NCBI GenBank assembly: GCA_025055765.1
Contig: JANWWS010000046.1
Coordinates: forward strand, 62,001 to 126,000
Length of the DNA stretch: 64,000 nucleotides
Direction: 5' to 3'
From: Leptospiraceae bacterium
GTDB taxonomy: Bacteria > Spirochaetota > Leptospiria > Turneriellales > Turneriellaceae
Below are positions 23,801-32,584 of this stretch, in pieces; the stretch's first letter is position 1; each line of letters opens with the position of its first letter. Below the pieces are notes generated by a model. The model saw only the letters and a program-made list of their open reading frames with translations, did not search any database and was not told the DNA's origin. Position numbers and translations under genes: made by a program.

Positions 23801-25101
23801 CCAAAGAGAAGGTGGATGGCAAGATAAAAATCTGTCGTATAGTAAGATTGGCTATCTTGCGTTTTTAGAACCTGATTTAAAGCAAAACGTAGCTGCTCTT
23901 CGTCTTTGCGAAAATAGCGGGTGAAGATCCCCCCCACAAGTGACATTGATTCGCGAAAACGATACGAAGCACCTAAAGAGACACTCCAGCTTTTCTCTTG
24001 GCCTATGGTAATGATCCGATAATTGGCATCGCTTGCACGGTAATTACGGTCGTAGCTATTCCAGGAATAAGAGACCCCCCCCATAATCGACCACAAAAGG
24101 GAAATGGGGTACATAGCACCCAAAGCCAGTTTTTGCCTCATTCCACTAGGATCCTGCGTTTCATAGATAAGAAAAGTGGTGTTGTCGAGATCATAGAACT
24201 TATCTCTTTCTTTGAGATTAAGAGAGGCTTCATACTCTCCGTAGGCTCGCAGGGAATCCCAAAGGACGTAGCTAATTCCAAGAGTGCAGCGTGGCGAATT
24301 TCTTGTCGTATAGATGTCAAACCTTTGAGCAGAAAATCCCAAGACCTGATTTTGCAAAGGAATTTCGTTTCGCCAATAAACAGAAAATCTCCTTTGGTTT
24401 TCTTGGACAGAAAGCACGCGACAGCTTATACCCAAATCACTTTCCCCGGTGGTGGTGAGGTAGGCTAGTTGCGCACTTCCACCCAGCAGTTGCACATGAT
24501 CCTCGCTTCCGTAGGTAAACGAAGGGGCAGTGATAGGGGGCATTGGAGGTATCGTCGTCAAGAGGTTGCTATGTCTTTGTTCGCCAAAGCGAGTGGCGAG
24601 GGAAAAAGCGAGAGCCTGTTTTTTTTCAAAGGCAAAGCCTAAAGCCCAAGCTAAGCGCTGCAAAGAAATCTTTTGTGCCTGCTTTGCCCTTAGGGACTGA
24701 TAATTTCCCTGATACACCATATCCTGCCAGGCATTTTTAGGATCACGGCCCCAATAAAAACCACTCGCCCACTTCCCGGCCCCCGTAGCCATACCAAGCT
24801 CGTGATAGGCTAGGATGGCTTTCTCCCATCTTTCCTCTTCCCAAGAACCTAGCTTGAGAGCCGAGGAATTGCCTATACCACCATTTAGAGAAACGAGCCA
24901 CTTTTTTTGACTTGTTTGAAAGCGTAGCGGCAGATATGCTGGATTTTCCACGGCCTCAAGGCCACCATCTTCCCCCACGGCGACGAGTTCACCCAGGAGT
25001 CGACCATTTTCTTGAGTATAGGCCCCGATGGGCCATAGCCCCAAAAAATAAAGAGCCAGGCAAAAGACATTCAATTGCCAGTAGAAAAGCCATTTTCGCA
25101 T
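23797..25101 (-). CDS. Predicted outer-membrane beta-barrel protein
   Basis: A protein of about 434 residues with a signal peptide (MRKWLFYWQLNVFCLALYFLGLW, cut near AYTQ). The body is rich in alternating polar/hydrophobic strands with aromatic girdles, for example LGISYVLWDSLRAYGEYEASL and WSVSLGASYRFRESMSLVGGIF. The features resemble OmpP1/FadL-like or general porin-type barrels. The short strand YTTDFYLAIHLLFG ends it. ATG 25101 gives the best signal peptide; an upstream ATG at 25125 would overlap the divergent gene further. Family not recognised. Confidence 0.72.
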   Translation of the reverse strand: MRKWLFYWQLNVFCLALYFLGLWPIGAYTQENGRLLGELVAVGEDGGLEAVENPAYLPLRFQTSQKKWLVSLNGGIGNSSALKLGSWEEERWEKAILAYHELGMATGAGKWASGFYWGRDPKNAWQDMVYQGNYQSLRAKQAQKISLQRLAWALGFAFEKKQALAFSLATRFGEQRHSNLLTTIPPMPPITAPSFTYGSEDHVQLLGGSAQLAYLTTTGESDLGISCRVLSVQENQRRFSVYWRNEIPLQNQVLGFSAQRFDIYTTRNSPRCTLGISYVLWDSLRAYGEYEASLNLKERDKFYDLDNTTFLIYETQDPSGMRQKLALGAMYPISLLWSIMGGVSYSWNSYDRNYRASDANYRIITIGQEKSWSVSLGASYRFRESMSLVGGIFTRYFRKDEEQLRFALNQVLKTQDSQSYYTTDFYLAIHLLFG

Positions 25102-25113
25102 TGGCTTCACGCT

Positions 25114-25854
25114 GTGTACCTGCATATCTTTGACTCTCCTGCAAAAGATGCAGGGCTAAATCTTGCCTTTGAAGAATATCTCTTGCGTTTTTTCCCAAAA
25201 GAGCCACAGCATGGCTATCTTTTTTTCTATGAATCGAATAAGGCTATTATCTTAGGTCAAAGCTTAAAGCTCGAGCAAGAGGTCTTCCTTCATAAGCACA
25301 TCCCCCCTATTTACCGTCGACTCTCGGGAGGGGGGTCCGTCTGCCATTTTCCAGGAAACCTCAATTTTGCCTTCTTTGTAAATTACGAATGTTACCCTTA
25401 TTTTTATCCTATCAAAAAATCCTATGACAAGATTTTGGGAGCCATTAGCCAGAACATTCCAGGTGTTGTGCCTATGGGAATTAGTGATCTCTGCCTTTTC
25501 ACCTCGCAAGGATACGGAAAGCTTTCTGGCAACAGCCAGGCCCGAAAAAAAGGATGGCTTATGCATCATGGTACCTTCATCTACCGTAAGGACTTTTTAA
25601 ATACAATTCGTTTTTATTTGCGCTTACCCCCAAAACAACCCGCCTATCGCCAAAATCGCAGCCATGAACTCTTTTTAAGCCTAGTTTTGCCTATAAAAAG
25701 TAGAGCTTTACTCAAAAATTCCCTTATAAAGGCTCTAAGTGAGCTTTTACAGTTGAAGCCCCGCTTGCATGACTGGAGCTCGAAAAAAATGGTGGAAAAG
25801 CTCAGGCAATTTCAATTACCTATCCCTAGGGTCTATGACCTTAGCACAAGATAA
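25114..25854 (+). CDS. Lipoate-protein ligase A-like (BPL/LplA/LipB fold) enzyme
   Basis: About 246 residues. The hallmark YRRLSGGGSVCHFPGNLNFAFFV matches RRxSGGGxVxHDxGNxN of lipoate ligases, and GYGKLSGNSQARKKGWLMHHGTF contains the catalytic Lys (GKLSGN). LplA activates lipoate with ATP and attaches it to E2 or GcvH domains; some relatives act as octanoyl transferases. The protein lacks the large C-terminal accessory domain of E. coli LplA. The GTG at 25114 is chosen because the divergent outer-membrane gene begins at 25101, leaving 12 bases between starts. It heads an operon overlapping the receiver/kinase gene. Confidence 0.82.
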   Translation: MYLHIFDSPAKDAGLNLAFEEYLLRFFPKEPQHGYLFFYESNKAIILGQSLKLEQEVFLHKHIPPIYRRLSGGGSVCHFPGNLNFAFFVNYECYPYFYPIKKSYDKILGAISQNIPGVVPMGISDLCLFTSQGYGKLSGNSQARKKGWLMHHGTFIYRKDFLNTIRFYLRLPPKQPAYRQNRSHELFLSLVLPIKSRALLKNSLIKALSELLQLKPRLHDWSSKKMVEKLRQFQLPIPRVYDLSTR

Positions 25855-27121
25855 GCAGATTCTTGTTGTCGAAGATGAGGCAGTTGTTCTAGAGATCCTC
25901 GCTACTTTACTAAAAAAGGCAGGCTACTCGGTTAAGACGGCAAGGCACGGGCAAGAAGCCCTCTCTGTATTGGAAAATGAAAACATACCCCTTGTCATTA
26001 CGGATCTACGCATGCCTGTCATGGACGGCTATGAGCTTATAAAAGCGCTGCGATCTTTCGAGAAGCCTCCACTTGTACTTGTAGCAAGCGGGGTGAGTGA
26101 ACTAGAGCAGGTCATAAAGATAATGCGGGAAGGAGCCTATGACTACTTCGTGAAACCAATTCATGAAGAAGAGTTCATCCATCGAGTGGCACGTGCTTAT
26201 GAAGTAGCTGAGCTGCGACGAGCCCATCAACTTCTCGAGAAAGAGAGGCAAATACGTATAGAAAGACAACTTGCTTTTCGAAGAGACATGGAAAAAATTT
26301 TAAACCTAAGTCAAAATCGCCTTCGGGACGAAATTTTCCACCATCTAAGAACAAGCCTCACTCAAGGTGGAGGATTTGGTTCATTGTTACCCTTACTTTC
26401 TCTCTTAAAGGTGCAGGCAAGAAAAGAAGGTAGTTATTACTGCATTGATGAAAAGCTGATGCAACTTGTGAGCCACAACGCGGAAATGGCGCAAAAGGCC
26501 ATGGAAGTCTTTGCCAAAATTGAGGAGATAACTCAAAAGAAACTTGATCTAAAGCCCATGAGTTTTGACCATTTTGTAGAACTCATCAAAGAAACCTTAA
26601 AAGAGCTGCAACCATATGAGCAGATTAAGAGAACACCCCTAAAGCTTGGTCTTCCCGACCAGGCAACGAGAGAAAAAGTTTTGCATATTCACAAAGAGAA
26701 GTTTCAGGAAGCCTTTCAGGAACTCTGCCTCAATGCGATGAAGTTTAGCGAGGAAGGAAACGCTATTTATATTATTATTCAACTTTTAGCAGAGCTAGTC
26801 GATATTGCCATCTTAAATGTACCCAAAGCTCAGAAAAACCAGTACCCTGGGATTAAGCCGGAATACCAAAGACTTATTTTTGAGCCCTTTTTCCGCCTGG
26901 ACAACGAGGTGGACGAACGCTACCACACTCTTGATTTTGGCCTAGGACTTACCCTTGTCGAAAAAATCATCCAGCGCCACGGCGGAACCATATATGTACA
27001 CAATGTGGAAGATCACTCGGATTTAGGGAAAGGGGGTAAAATACGGGTCTCCACAAGTATCGAGTTACCCTTGTATGCAAAAAAACCTATTTACAAAGCA
27101 GTGCTAAGTAGCAAGAAGTAG
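25835..27121 (+). CDS. Response-regulator receiver fused to a degenerate histidine-kinase-like module
   Basis: A 428-residue cytosolic protein. A CheY-like receiver comes first (ILVVEDEAVVLEILATLL, phosphoacceptor Asp in VITDLRMPVMDG, Lys in YDYFVKPI). A coiled coil (about 125-165) leads to FHHLRTSLT, an H-box look-alike in which the acidic residue after the His is replaced by His and the Pro by Ser. The N-box ELCLNAMKFSEEGN and G2-like FGLGLTLVEKIIQRHGG are good, but the G1 Asp motif (DxGxG) is replaced by NVPKAQKNQYPGI. It may bind poorly or not at all to ATP and work as a phosphorylation-controlled scaffold. ATG 25835 overlaps lplA's end. Confidence 0.85.
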   Translation: MTLAQDKQILVVEDEAVVLEILATLLKKAGYSVKTARHGQEALSVLENENIPLVITDLRMPVMDGYELIKALRSFEKPPLVLVASGVSELEQVIKIMREGAYDYFVKPIHEEEFIHRVARAYEVAELRRAHQLLEKERQIRIERQLAFRRDMEKILNLSQNRLRDEIFHHLRTSLTQGGGFGSLLPLLSLLKVQARKEGSYYCIDEKLMQLVSHNAEMAQKAMEVFAKIEEITQKKLDLKPMSFDHFVELIKETLKELQPYEQIKRTPLKLGLPDQATREKVLHIHKEKFQEAFQELCLNAMKFSEEGNAIYIIIQLLAELVDIAILNVPKAQKNQYPGIKPEYQRLIFEPFFRLDNEVDERYHTLDFGLGLTLVEKIIQRHGGTIYVHNVEDHSDLGKGGKIRVSTSIELPLYAKKPIYKAVLSSKK

Positions 27122-27124
27122 GCC

Positions 27125-27853
27125 ATGCTTGAGCTATACGGGATCTTCTATTCCCCTTGGAGTGAGAAAGCAAGGTGGGCTCTAGATTACCATCGGCAAA
27201 TCTATCATTGGCATGAGTATACCCCTCTTGTGGATAGTCTACAACTCATGTGGAAAGCGAAGAAATGGCGTGTAAGTGTGCCTATCTTAATTACCCCCTG
27301 GGAAGTTATCGAAGGTTCTCTAAACATAGTACGTTACGGCGAAAAACACGGCAGAAAGGAAAAACTTCTGCCCTTCTCCCATGAAGAAGAAATTCTCGAT
27401 ATTGATGCGCTATGTGATGTCGCCTACCGCGCCAGTAGAGCTATTATTACCGCGCGTGTTGAAGATAACAGTGAAGCGCAGAAAGCACTTATGCCTCAAT
27501 TTATACCCCCAAGTTACCATGAATTTGCCTTACCCCTTGCTAAAGTGGCAACTCTCTATTTAGAGAGAAAGTACTCATTTGGTGGAGTGCCCTTAGCTCA
27601 ACACAAGGAAGTTTTGCGCTCTGTTTTGCAGGAGCTAAGGCAAAAGGTGAGAAAAAACAAAACCATATTTGAAAGCTTTACCCTGGCCGATATTTCCGTA
27701 GCCTTAACTTTGCAGTTTGTCTCACCTGTCTCTGACCACTTTATTCCCCTCAGTCCCCCTTTAAGAGAAGCGTTTACCCAAGAGGATCTTGCCGAAGAGT
27801 TTTCTGATCTCATCAGTTGGCGCAATTTTATTTACGAAAATTACCGCCGATGA
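27125..27853 (+). CDS. Glutathione S-transferase family protein
   Basis: A 242-residue protein with the N-terminal thioredoxin fold (MLELYGIFYSPWSEKARWALDYH, active-site Ser/Pro region) and cis-Pro region SVPILITP then VIEGSLNIVRY. The all-helical C-terminal domain includes FTLADISVALTLQFVSPV, the conserved N-capping motif. Substrate unknown, and spirochaetes may use other thiols. It follows the receiver gene by three bases and its stop overlaps the TolB-like start (ATGA). Confidence 0.85.
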   Translation: MLELYGIFYSPWSEKARWALDYHRQIYHWHEYTPLVDSLQLMWKAKKWRVSVPILITPWEVIEGSLNIVRYGEKHGRKEKLLPFSHEEEILDIDALCDVAYRASRAIITARVEDNSEAQKALMPQFIPPSYHEFALPLAKVATLYLERKYSFGGVPLAQHKEVLRSVLQELRQKVRKNKTIFESFTLADISVALTLQFVSPVSDHFIPLSPPLREAFTQEDLAEEFSDLISWRNFIYENYRR

Positions 27854-28707
27854 TACAGCGTGCTTTGTTATGGCTCATCCCACATGCGCTAGTAATAGCT
27901 CTTGAAATTGGTACGGAAGAGCGTATTTTCGGCGAATATGGAAAAATACAAAGTTTAGCTGTTTCTTGGGACGGCCAGACGTTGGCATTTAGCAGTGATT
28001 ACCGAGATGGTAAGGGGGATATTCTTCTTCTAGATGTCCTAAGCAAAAGCAAAAAATTTTTAACGAAAAGCCCTGCCCTGGAATCCCAACCTGTTTTTTC
28101 TCCGGATGGGAAAACTATTTATTATTTTTCCAACGAAAATGGTCGTGGAGGTATCTACCGGATCCTTGTGGAAGGGGGTACTCCTGAAAGGCTGACACCA
28201 GAAAATGAATGGTGTGAATTCCCAACGATATCACCGGACGGCCGGCTTCTTGTCTATTATTCACGCCGGGATGGGGCATACAACTTATTTCGCCTAGAAC
28301 TTGGCACACGAGAAGAAAAAAAACTCACAAGCGGCAGTGCCTTTGATTTTGGGCCTGTTTTTTCTGAAAATGGACGAGAGATTTATTTTTATTCTAACCG
28401 CACTCAGAACTTTACGATTCATAGATTAGAGCTAAGCACAGGTAAGATATCAAACCTTCCCTCACCCGGCGGCTTTACTTTTCAACCAACAGGGGATTTC
28501 ATGCAAAAGTATATTTTTTTTACCTCTAATGCAAAAGGAAATAACGACATCTATGCTCTCGAGCTCCAAACAGGACAGATAATCCAGGTAACGCAAGCCA
28601 CAGCACATGATGCCTTCCCCACATTAGATCGCAAACATGGCTATCTCTATTTCATAAGCCATCGTGAGGGGGATAGCGCCATCTATCGCATTAAGCTTAG
28701 ACCATGA
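27850..28707 (+). CDS. TolB-like beta-propeller (PD40 repeat) protein, probably periplasmic
   Basis: A 285-residue protein with a short hydrophobic leader (MIQRALLWLIPHALVIALEI) and at least five WD40/PD40-type repeats, for example VFSPDGKTIYYFSNENGR, ISPDGRLLVYYSRRDGAY and VFSENGREIYFYSNRTQ. It resembles the propeller domain of TolB without its N-terminal domain. Such proteins mediate envelope protein contacts. ATG 27850 overlaps the GST stop (ATGA), preferred over an upstream frame inside the GST gene. Its stop overlaps the next start. Confidence 0.8.
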   Translation: MIQRALLWLIPHALVIALEIGTEERIFGEYGKIQSLAVSWDGQTLAFSSDYRDGKGDILLLDVLSKSKKFLTKSPALESQPVFSPDGKTIYYFSNENGRGGIYRILVEGGTPERLTPENEWCEFPTISPDGRLLVYYSRRDGAYNLFRLELGTREEKKLTSGSAFDFGPVFSENGREIYFYSNRTQNFTIHRLELSTGKISNLPSPGGFTFQPTGDFMQKYIFFTSNAKGNNDIYALELQTGQIIQVTQATAHDAFPTLDRKHGYLYFISHREGDSAIYRIKLRP

Positions 28708-29270
28708 GACTACCAAAACCCTTTATCCACCCCCAGGCATGTGTGATAGGCCTTGTGGAGCTCTCCCCTGGCTGCTCCATTTGGCCAGGTGCTGTATTAA
28801 GAGCTGACATGAACTCTATCCGTCTAGGGAGGGCTGTGAACATCCAAGATGGCACTGTAATCCACACCGATAGCGAACGAGGTGTAACGATTGGTGATTT
28901 CACTTTAGTTGGGCATAAGGCGATGCTCCATGGCTGCCGCATTGGCCGCGCTGTACTCATTGGCACAGGATCCACGGTGCACGATGATGCCGAAATTGAA
29001 GACGGTGCCATGATTATGGCCAACTGCGTTATCCGAGGTAAAAAGAAAATACCTGCTCGAGCTCTCGTCCTACCAGCTGGAGATGATGTACGGATCATAC
29101 CCGGGAAAGCAAAAACCCTGATGACCATTGCAGGAAGTCTCGAATACGTAGCCCTTGCCAAACGCTACCAAAAAGGAGTCTTTGGCCCTTTTCGGTCTCA
29201 TGAACTTCGTAGATTCGAAATGGAAGCAAAAAAAATTTTTCAGGAAATCTTCCCTGCGCTTTCTCCCTAA
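28704..29270 (+). CDS. Gamma-class carbonic-anhydrase-like hexapeptide-repeat protein
   Basis: A 188-residue left-handed beta-helix protein. Hexapeptide turns run from residue about 10 to 120 (VIGLVE, SIWPGA, TIGDFT, RIGRAVLIG, EIEDGAMI). The three metal-ligand His are present: H54 (VIHTD), H71 (GHKAML) and H76 (LHGC). A C-terminal helix (LRRFEMEAKKIFQEIF) completes it. The family includes gamma carbonic anhydrases and the YrdA/CaiE type, so CO2 hydration is likely but not proven. Last gene of the 25114-29270 operon, with a four-base overlap at each end. Confidence 0.85.
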   Translation: MRLPKPFIHPQACVIGLVELSPGCSIWPGAVLRADMNSIRLGRAVNIQDGTVIHTDSERGVTIGDFTLVGHKAMLHGCRIGRAVLIGTGSTVHDDAEIEDGAMIMANCVIRGKKKIPARALVLPAGDDVRIIPGKAKTLMTIAGSLEYVALAKRYQKGVFGPFRSHELRRFEMEAKKIFQEIFPALSP

Positions 29271-29791
29271 GCTTTGTTTCCCCCCTGGTATTGAAGAAGC
29301 CAGTTTTCTAGCCGCTTTAAATGGGCCTGGACATCCTGAATCCATATGGTACCTTCTAGTATTTTCTTTAGAGCCTCAAATTGCCTCGCTAGAGGTATAA
29401 GCCTCTTTGCTAAATTTTCATAAGCCCTTTCTTTTACGTACGGATTATCAGGATTTTTGAGGCACTGCCTATAATATTCTTCTAAAAGTTTGTTTACCTT
29501 TCGCACCAGGCTCACATAGAGTTTAAACACAGGGACAGCTGGTTTAGACTTCGCTTGACCAAAAAAGGCTAAAACAGAGGCAGGATTTTCTTTGTAACGT
29601 TGGCACAGCCATAGATATTTTTCCCGCAATAACAAGAAGGGCTCCGAACTCGCCGAAGTTTTATCTGGATGGACATGCTGTGCCATGATATAGTAGCGTC
29701 GGCGCAAGAGTGCTAAGAAATTCTGGGGTTTTTGCTGCAGTTCCTCGGTAGTAAAGAAAAACAAAAGATGTTCTTGCAATTGTGGATCCAT
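29267..29791 (-). CDS. Small J-domain (DnaJ-like) protein
   Basis: A 174-residue protein with a J-domain at about residues 10-65: helix II (LLRRRYYIMAQHV), the invariant HPD at 41-43 (HVHPDKTSAS) and helix III (FLLLREKYLWLCQRY). It lacks the Gly/Phe region and the zinc and C-terminal domains of DnaJ. The rest is helical, with a coiled-coil tendency. It should stimulate an Hsp70 (DnaK) ATPase at a specific client. It lies one base after the LEA-type lipoprotein gene, at the end of a long minus-strand operon. Confidence 0.78.
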   Translation of the reverse strand: MDPQLQEHLLFFFTTEELQQKPQNFLALLRRRYYIMAQHVHPDKTSASSEPFLLLREKYLWLCQRYKENPASVLAFFGQAKSKPAVPVFKLYVSLVRKVNKLLEEYYRQCLKNPDNPYVKERAYENLAKRLIPLARQFEALKKILEGTIWIQDVQAHLKRLENWLLQYQGGNKA

Positions 29792-29792
29792 C

Positions 29793-30620
29793 TTATGGTA
29801 CCTGGTATGGTATCTTTACTACCTGCCCTACCACATCTAAATTCATGTCACCGGCAAAACTATAGCTTAATTTTTCAAAGTCACGTAACTTGGGCACAAG
29901 CGAAATAACTTCCCCCCCTTTGAGATTTAAAGGCACAGAGAGATTTACCTCCTTACCTGCAGGCAGGTTTATGTTTTGCAATGCCCCCGAGAGCAAGGGG
30001 TTGTTTTCAGCTCGGAAAGCATAGTTCAGTGAGGCAAGTTTTGCATCAAAGCTATTTGGATTCTTGACTATAAAGTGCAGCATAAAACTAGCTTTCGGAT
30101 TTAAGATATTGAAATCTGCTGATTTAAATTCGAGACTGCGAAAACTTAAAGAGGGAAGTTTTGGCACAGGGACATTTTTTTGAGCCTCAAAAGGAACCTC
30201 AACGGAGCCAAGAGCTTGGTTTAGGAAAACCTCTGTTTTTCCCTTTAATTCCACAATGACCTCATCTTTTTTTGCTAGATCCAAAAAGTTATTTACGACA
30301 TCCAAAAACTTAAGTCTATGCATCACCTCAAATTCCGTACTACCCTTGGCAGCGACAGAAAGCCCCTTGGGCAGCTGGGAGCTTACAAGCTGCTTTTTCT
30401 CTGCGGCAATGGTAAAATCGATTCGGTTTAGTGTTATGGGAAACTGCGCTTTGTTAGTTAGTTTATAGAGAAAAAGAAGATCAACACCCTCAAAATTAAG
30501 CTTAGAGAGCCTAATGTCCAAAAGCTCCACACTAGGGGCAAGCCGCTTAGCTTCCCTTTGTAAAAGAGTACATGACAGTACCAGGTGAGTGAGTCCCCAA
30601 ACGTACCACAGCCGACGCAT
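29793..30620 (-). CDS. LEA type 2 / WHy domain lipoprotein
   Basis: A 275-residue protein with a lipoprotein signal (MRRLWYVWGLTHLVLSC, Cys about 17). Two tandem LEA_2-type beta-sandwich modules follow: one around residues 30-140 (LLDIRLSKLNFEGVDLLFLYKLTNKAQFPITLNRIDF) and one around 155-270 (FNILNPKASFMLHFIVKNPNSFDAKL then LNYAFRAENNPLLSG). The NP(N)SF-type motif is typical. Such proteins occur in the envelope of many bacteria and are thought to stabilise proteins or membranes. I use ATG 30620 to get the lipobox. Sits between ackA and the J-domain gene. Confidence 0.78.
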   Translation of the reverse strand: MRRLWYVWGLTHLVLSCTLLQREAKRLAPSVELLDIRLSKLNFEGVDLLFLYKLTNKAQFPITLNRIDFTIAAEKKQLVSSQLPKGLSVAAKGSTEFEVMHRLKFLDVVNNFLDLAKKDEVIVELKGKTEVFLNQALGSVEVPFEAQKNVPVPKLPSLSFRSLEFKSADFNILNPKASFMLHFIVKNPNSFDAKLASLNYAFRAENNPLLSGALQNINLPAGKEVNLSVPLNLKGGEVISLVPKLRDFEKLSYSFAGDMNLDVVGQVVKIPYQVP

Positions 30621-30658
30621 GATTCTTGCCCTCTTTTTCTCATAAACTGTCAAACCAT

Positions 30659-31864
30659 TTATGCGCTTTCGGGAGAAAAACCCCCACAGAGCCTTTGCAC
30701 CTCAAGAGCGATTCTTTTTTCCTCATCGGTAGGGATAACATAGACCTTTATGGGGGAATTCTCTTCACTGATGAGCGCCTCCTTGCCAAGGGCAGTCTTA
30801 TTTAGTTCGTTATTTAGAAAAATTCCAAATCTCTCAAGTCCTACCAATACCTTTTGACGTATGAGGGGGGCATTTTCCCCAATACCTCCCGTAAAGACAA
30901 GGGCATCTACCTGTGGTAAAATAAAAAAATAAGCTCCAAGATATTTGCGGATGCGATATACAAAAACATCTAGGGCAAGAATTGCCTCCTGATTTTGGGC
31001 TTCCGCTTCCTTGAGCAAAAGACGCATATCTTTTTGGCCACAAAGTCCCAAAAGCCCCGACTTCTTGTTCAGGATTTCCATAACAGCCTGGGCGCTCAGT
31101 CCTTCCTTTTCTTGCAAGAAAGCTACAAGAGCAGGGTCTATATCCCCACTGCGGGTAGCCATGACTAGGCCTTCTAGGGGAGTTAAACCCATGGTGGTAT
31201 CGACACTTTTGCCTTCCTTAATAGCACACATGCTTGCGCCACTGCCCAGATGGAGGGTGATACCAGAAAATTGCGCCAATGTCTTTTTGAGTTTAAGGGC
31301 TGCCTGCTCAGCCACATAGGCATGCGAAATGCCATGAAACCCATAGCGCCGAAGCCGGTATTTTTCGATGAGTTGGCGAGGAAGCCCATAGGTATAGACA
31401 TAATTAGGCATACTGTGGTGGAAAGCTGTGTCAAACACAGCCACTTGGGGTACGGGAAAAAGCCTCTGGCAGAGTTTGATACCCTCTAAATTTGCTGGGT
31501 TATGCAGGGGAGCAAAAAGACTAGCTTTGTCTATGGCTTCCAAGACTTCTTTATTAATCAACACCGCCCGATCAAAAAAACCACCACCATGCACTACCCG
31601 GTGGCCTACGCCTACAATATCATCTTTTTGAAGCAATTCTAGCTCTTCTAATTTCTGCTTGAGATAAAAAATGCCTTCTTGAATGCTATTAATAGCGATA
31701 TTTTCCCTGTAAAAAAGTTCCCCACATCGGCGCAAGGTGAAGCCCTTTTCTTCTCTAGCTAATTCTATTGTCGCTTGAGCCAAAGCTAGTAGAGAACTAT
31801 CGCTTGCGAAAACGCCTGCCTTAATAGTCGAGGATCCACAATTGATCACTAAAATCTTCTTCAT
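30659..31864 (-). CDS. ackA: Acetate kinase
   Basis: A 401-residue ASKHA-fold kinase interconverting acetate/ATP and acetyl phosphate/ADP. Motifs in order: LVINCGSSTIKAG (start), VGHRVVHGGGFFD (substrate Arg), FDTAFHHSMP (catalytic Asp), YGFHGISHAYV, LHLGSGASMCAI, TRSGDIDPAL (transition-state Arg), FTGGIGENAPLIR and PTDEEKRIA. All key residues are there. pta is not in the window. It directly follows the outer-membrane gene, whose stop abuts its ATG. Confidence 0.97.
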   Translation of the reverse strand: MKKILVINCGSSTIKAGVFASDSSLLALAQATIELAREEKGFTLRRCGELFYRENIAINSIQEGIFYLKQKLEELELLQKDDIVGVGHRVVHGGGFFDRAVLINKEVLEAIDKASLFAPLHNPANLEGIKLCQRLFPVPQVAVFDTAFHHSMPNYVYTYGLPRQLIEKYRLRRYGFHGISHAYVAEQAALKLKKTLAQFSGITLHLGSGASMCAIKEGKSVDTTMGLTPLEGLVMATRSGDIDPALVAFLQEKEGLSAQAVMEILNKKSGLLGLCGQKDMRLLLKEAEAQNQEAILALDVFVYRIRKYLGAYFFILPQVDALVFTGGIGENAPLIRQKVLVGLERFGIFLNNELNKTALGKEALISEENSPIKVYVIPTDEEKRIALEVQRLCGGFSPESA

Positions 31865-32584
31865 TTAATAAAAAAAATAGACGCGTACATAAGGGCGAAA
31901 CACCATTTCTTCGTAATTTCTCTGAGCTTGATTTAGAGAAATATACTCGCCCTCAAGGCCAAGGCTTAAAAAGTAATTTTCTTCTTGAAGTCGCTCAAGG
32001 CGTCCTTTGAGGCTTAAGATAAGCTCTACCGAGGACTCCAAGAGAAATTTGGTGTCATGCCCTCTTTGATACACAGGAAGGGGTAGAGCTAGCACTTGCT
32101 TGAACATAAGAAAACGATTTATAAAATATAGTAACATGTTTTGCAACCCAAGTTGCACTTGGTGAGCGGCATATGGAAAATCTCGGTGGAGAAAACCCTT
32201 ATGCCCCACAAGGTAGCCAAGCTGCCACTGGAGAAAACCAAAACGAGCCATGCGATAATCTAAACAAAGCCTGCCTAAGCTATACGGGTAGACATTTTTT
32301 TGAAAGGGTTTGGCTTTATAGAGGTTTCCTTGATAAAAGATATTAAAAAAAACCTTAAGTTCTGCCTCAATATCATACTCTTGAGCAAGTCCCCAGAGAG
32401 AAAGTTCCATGGAAGGCAGGGACTCAGAGGTGAGAATTTCTAAGCGAGGGGTAAGCGCTATACCCAAAGAACCGGGATCTTCCTCTAGGTTTTCTTGAGC
32501 GTAACCTACGGAAAGCGGCAAGGTGAAAAAAATACAAAATTCTAAAAAAAATCTAAGGCTGGTAGTCCTGGCCAGGTTTTCCAT
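31865..32584 (-). CDS. Predicted outer-membrane protein
   Basis: A 239-residue protein with a signal peptide (about residues 1-28, ending VGYAQ). The rest has barrel-like amphipathic strands (FGFLQWQLGYLVGHKGF, YFLSLGLEGEYISLNQ) and ends in YVRVYFFY, a C-terminal aromatic as expected for BAM insertion. ATG 32584 lies inside the previous gene (32-base overlap). Stop abuts ackA. No family recognised. Confidence 0.65.
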   Translation of the reverse strand: MENLARTTSLRFFLEFCIFFTLPLSVGYAQENLEEDPGSLGIALTPRLEILTSESLPSMELSLWGLAQEYDIEAELKVFFNIFYQGNLYKAKPFQKNVYPYSLGRLCLDYRMARFGFLQWQLGYLVGHKGFLHRDFPYAAHQVQLGLQNMLLYFINRFLMFKQVLALPLPVYQRGHDTKFLLESSVELILSLKGRLERLQEENYFLSLGLEGEYISLNQAQRNYEEMVFRPYVRVYFFY

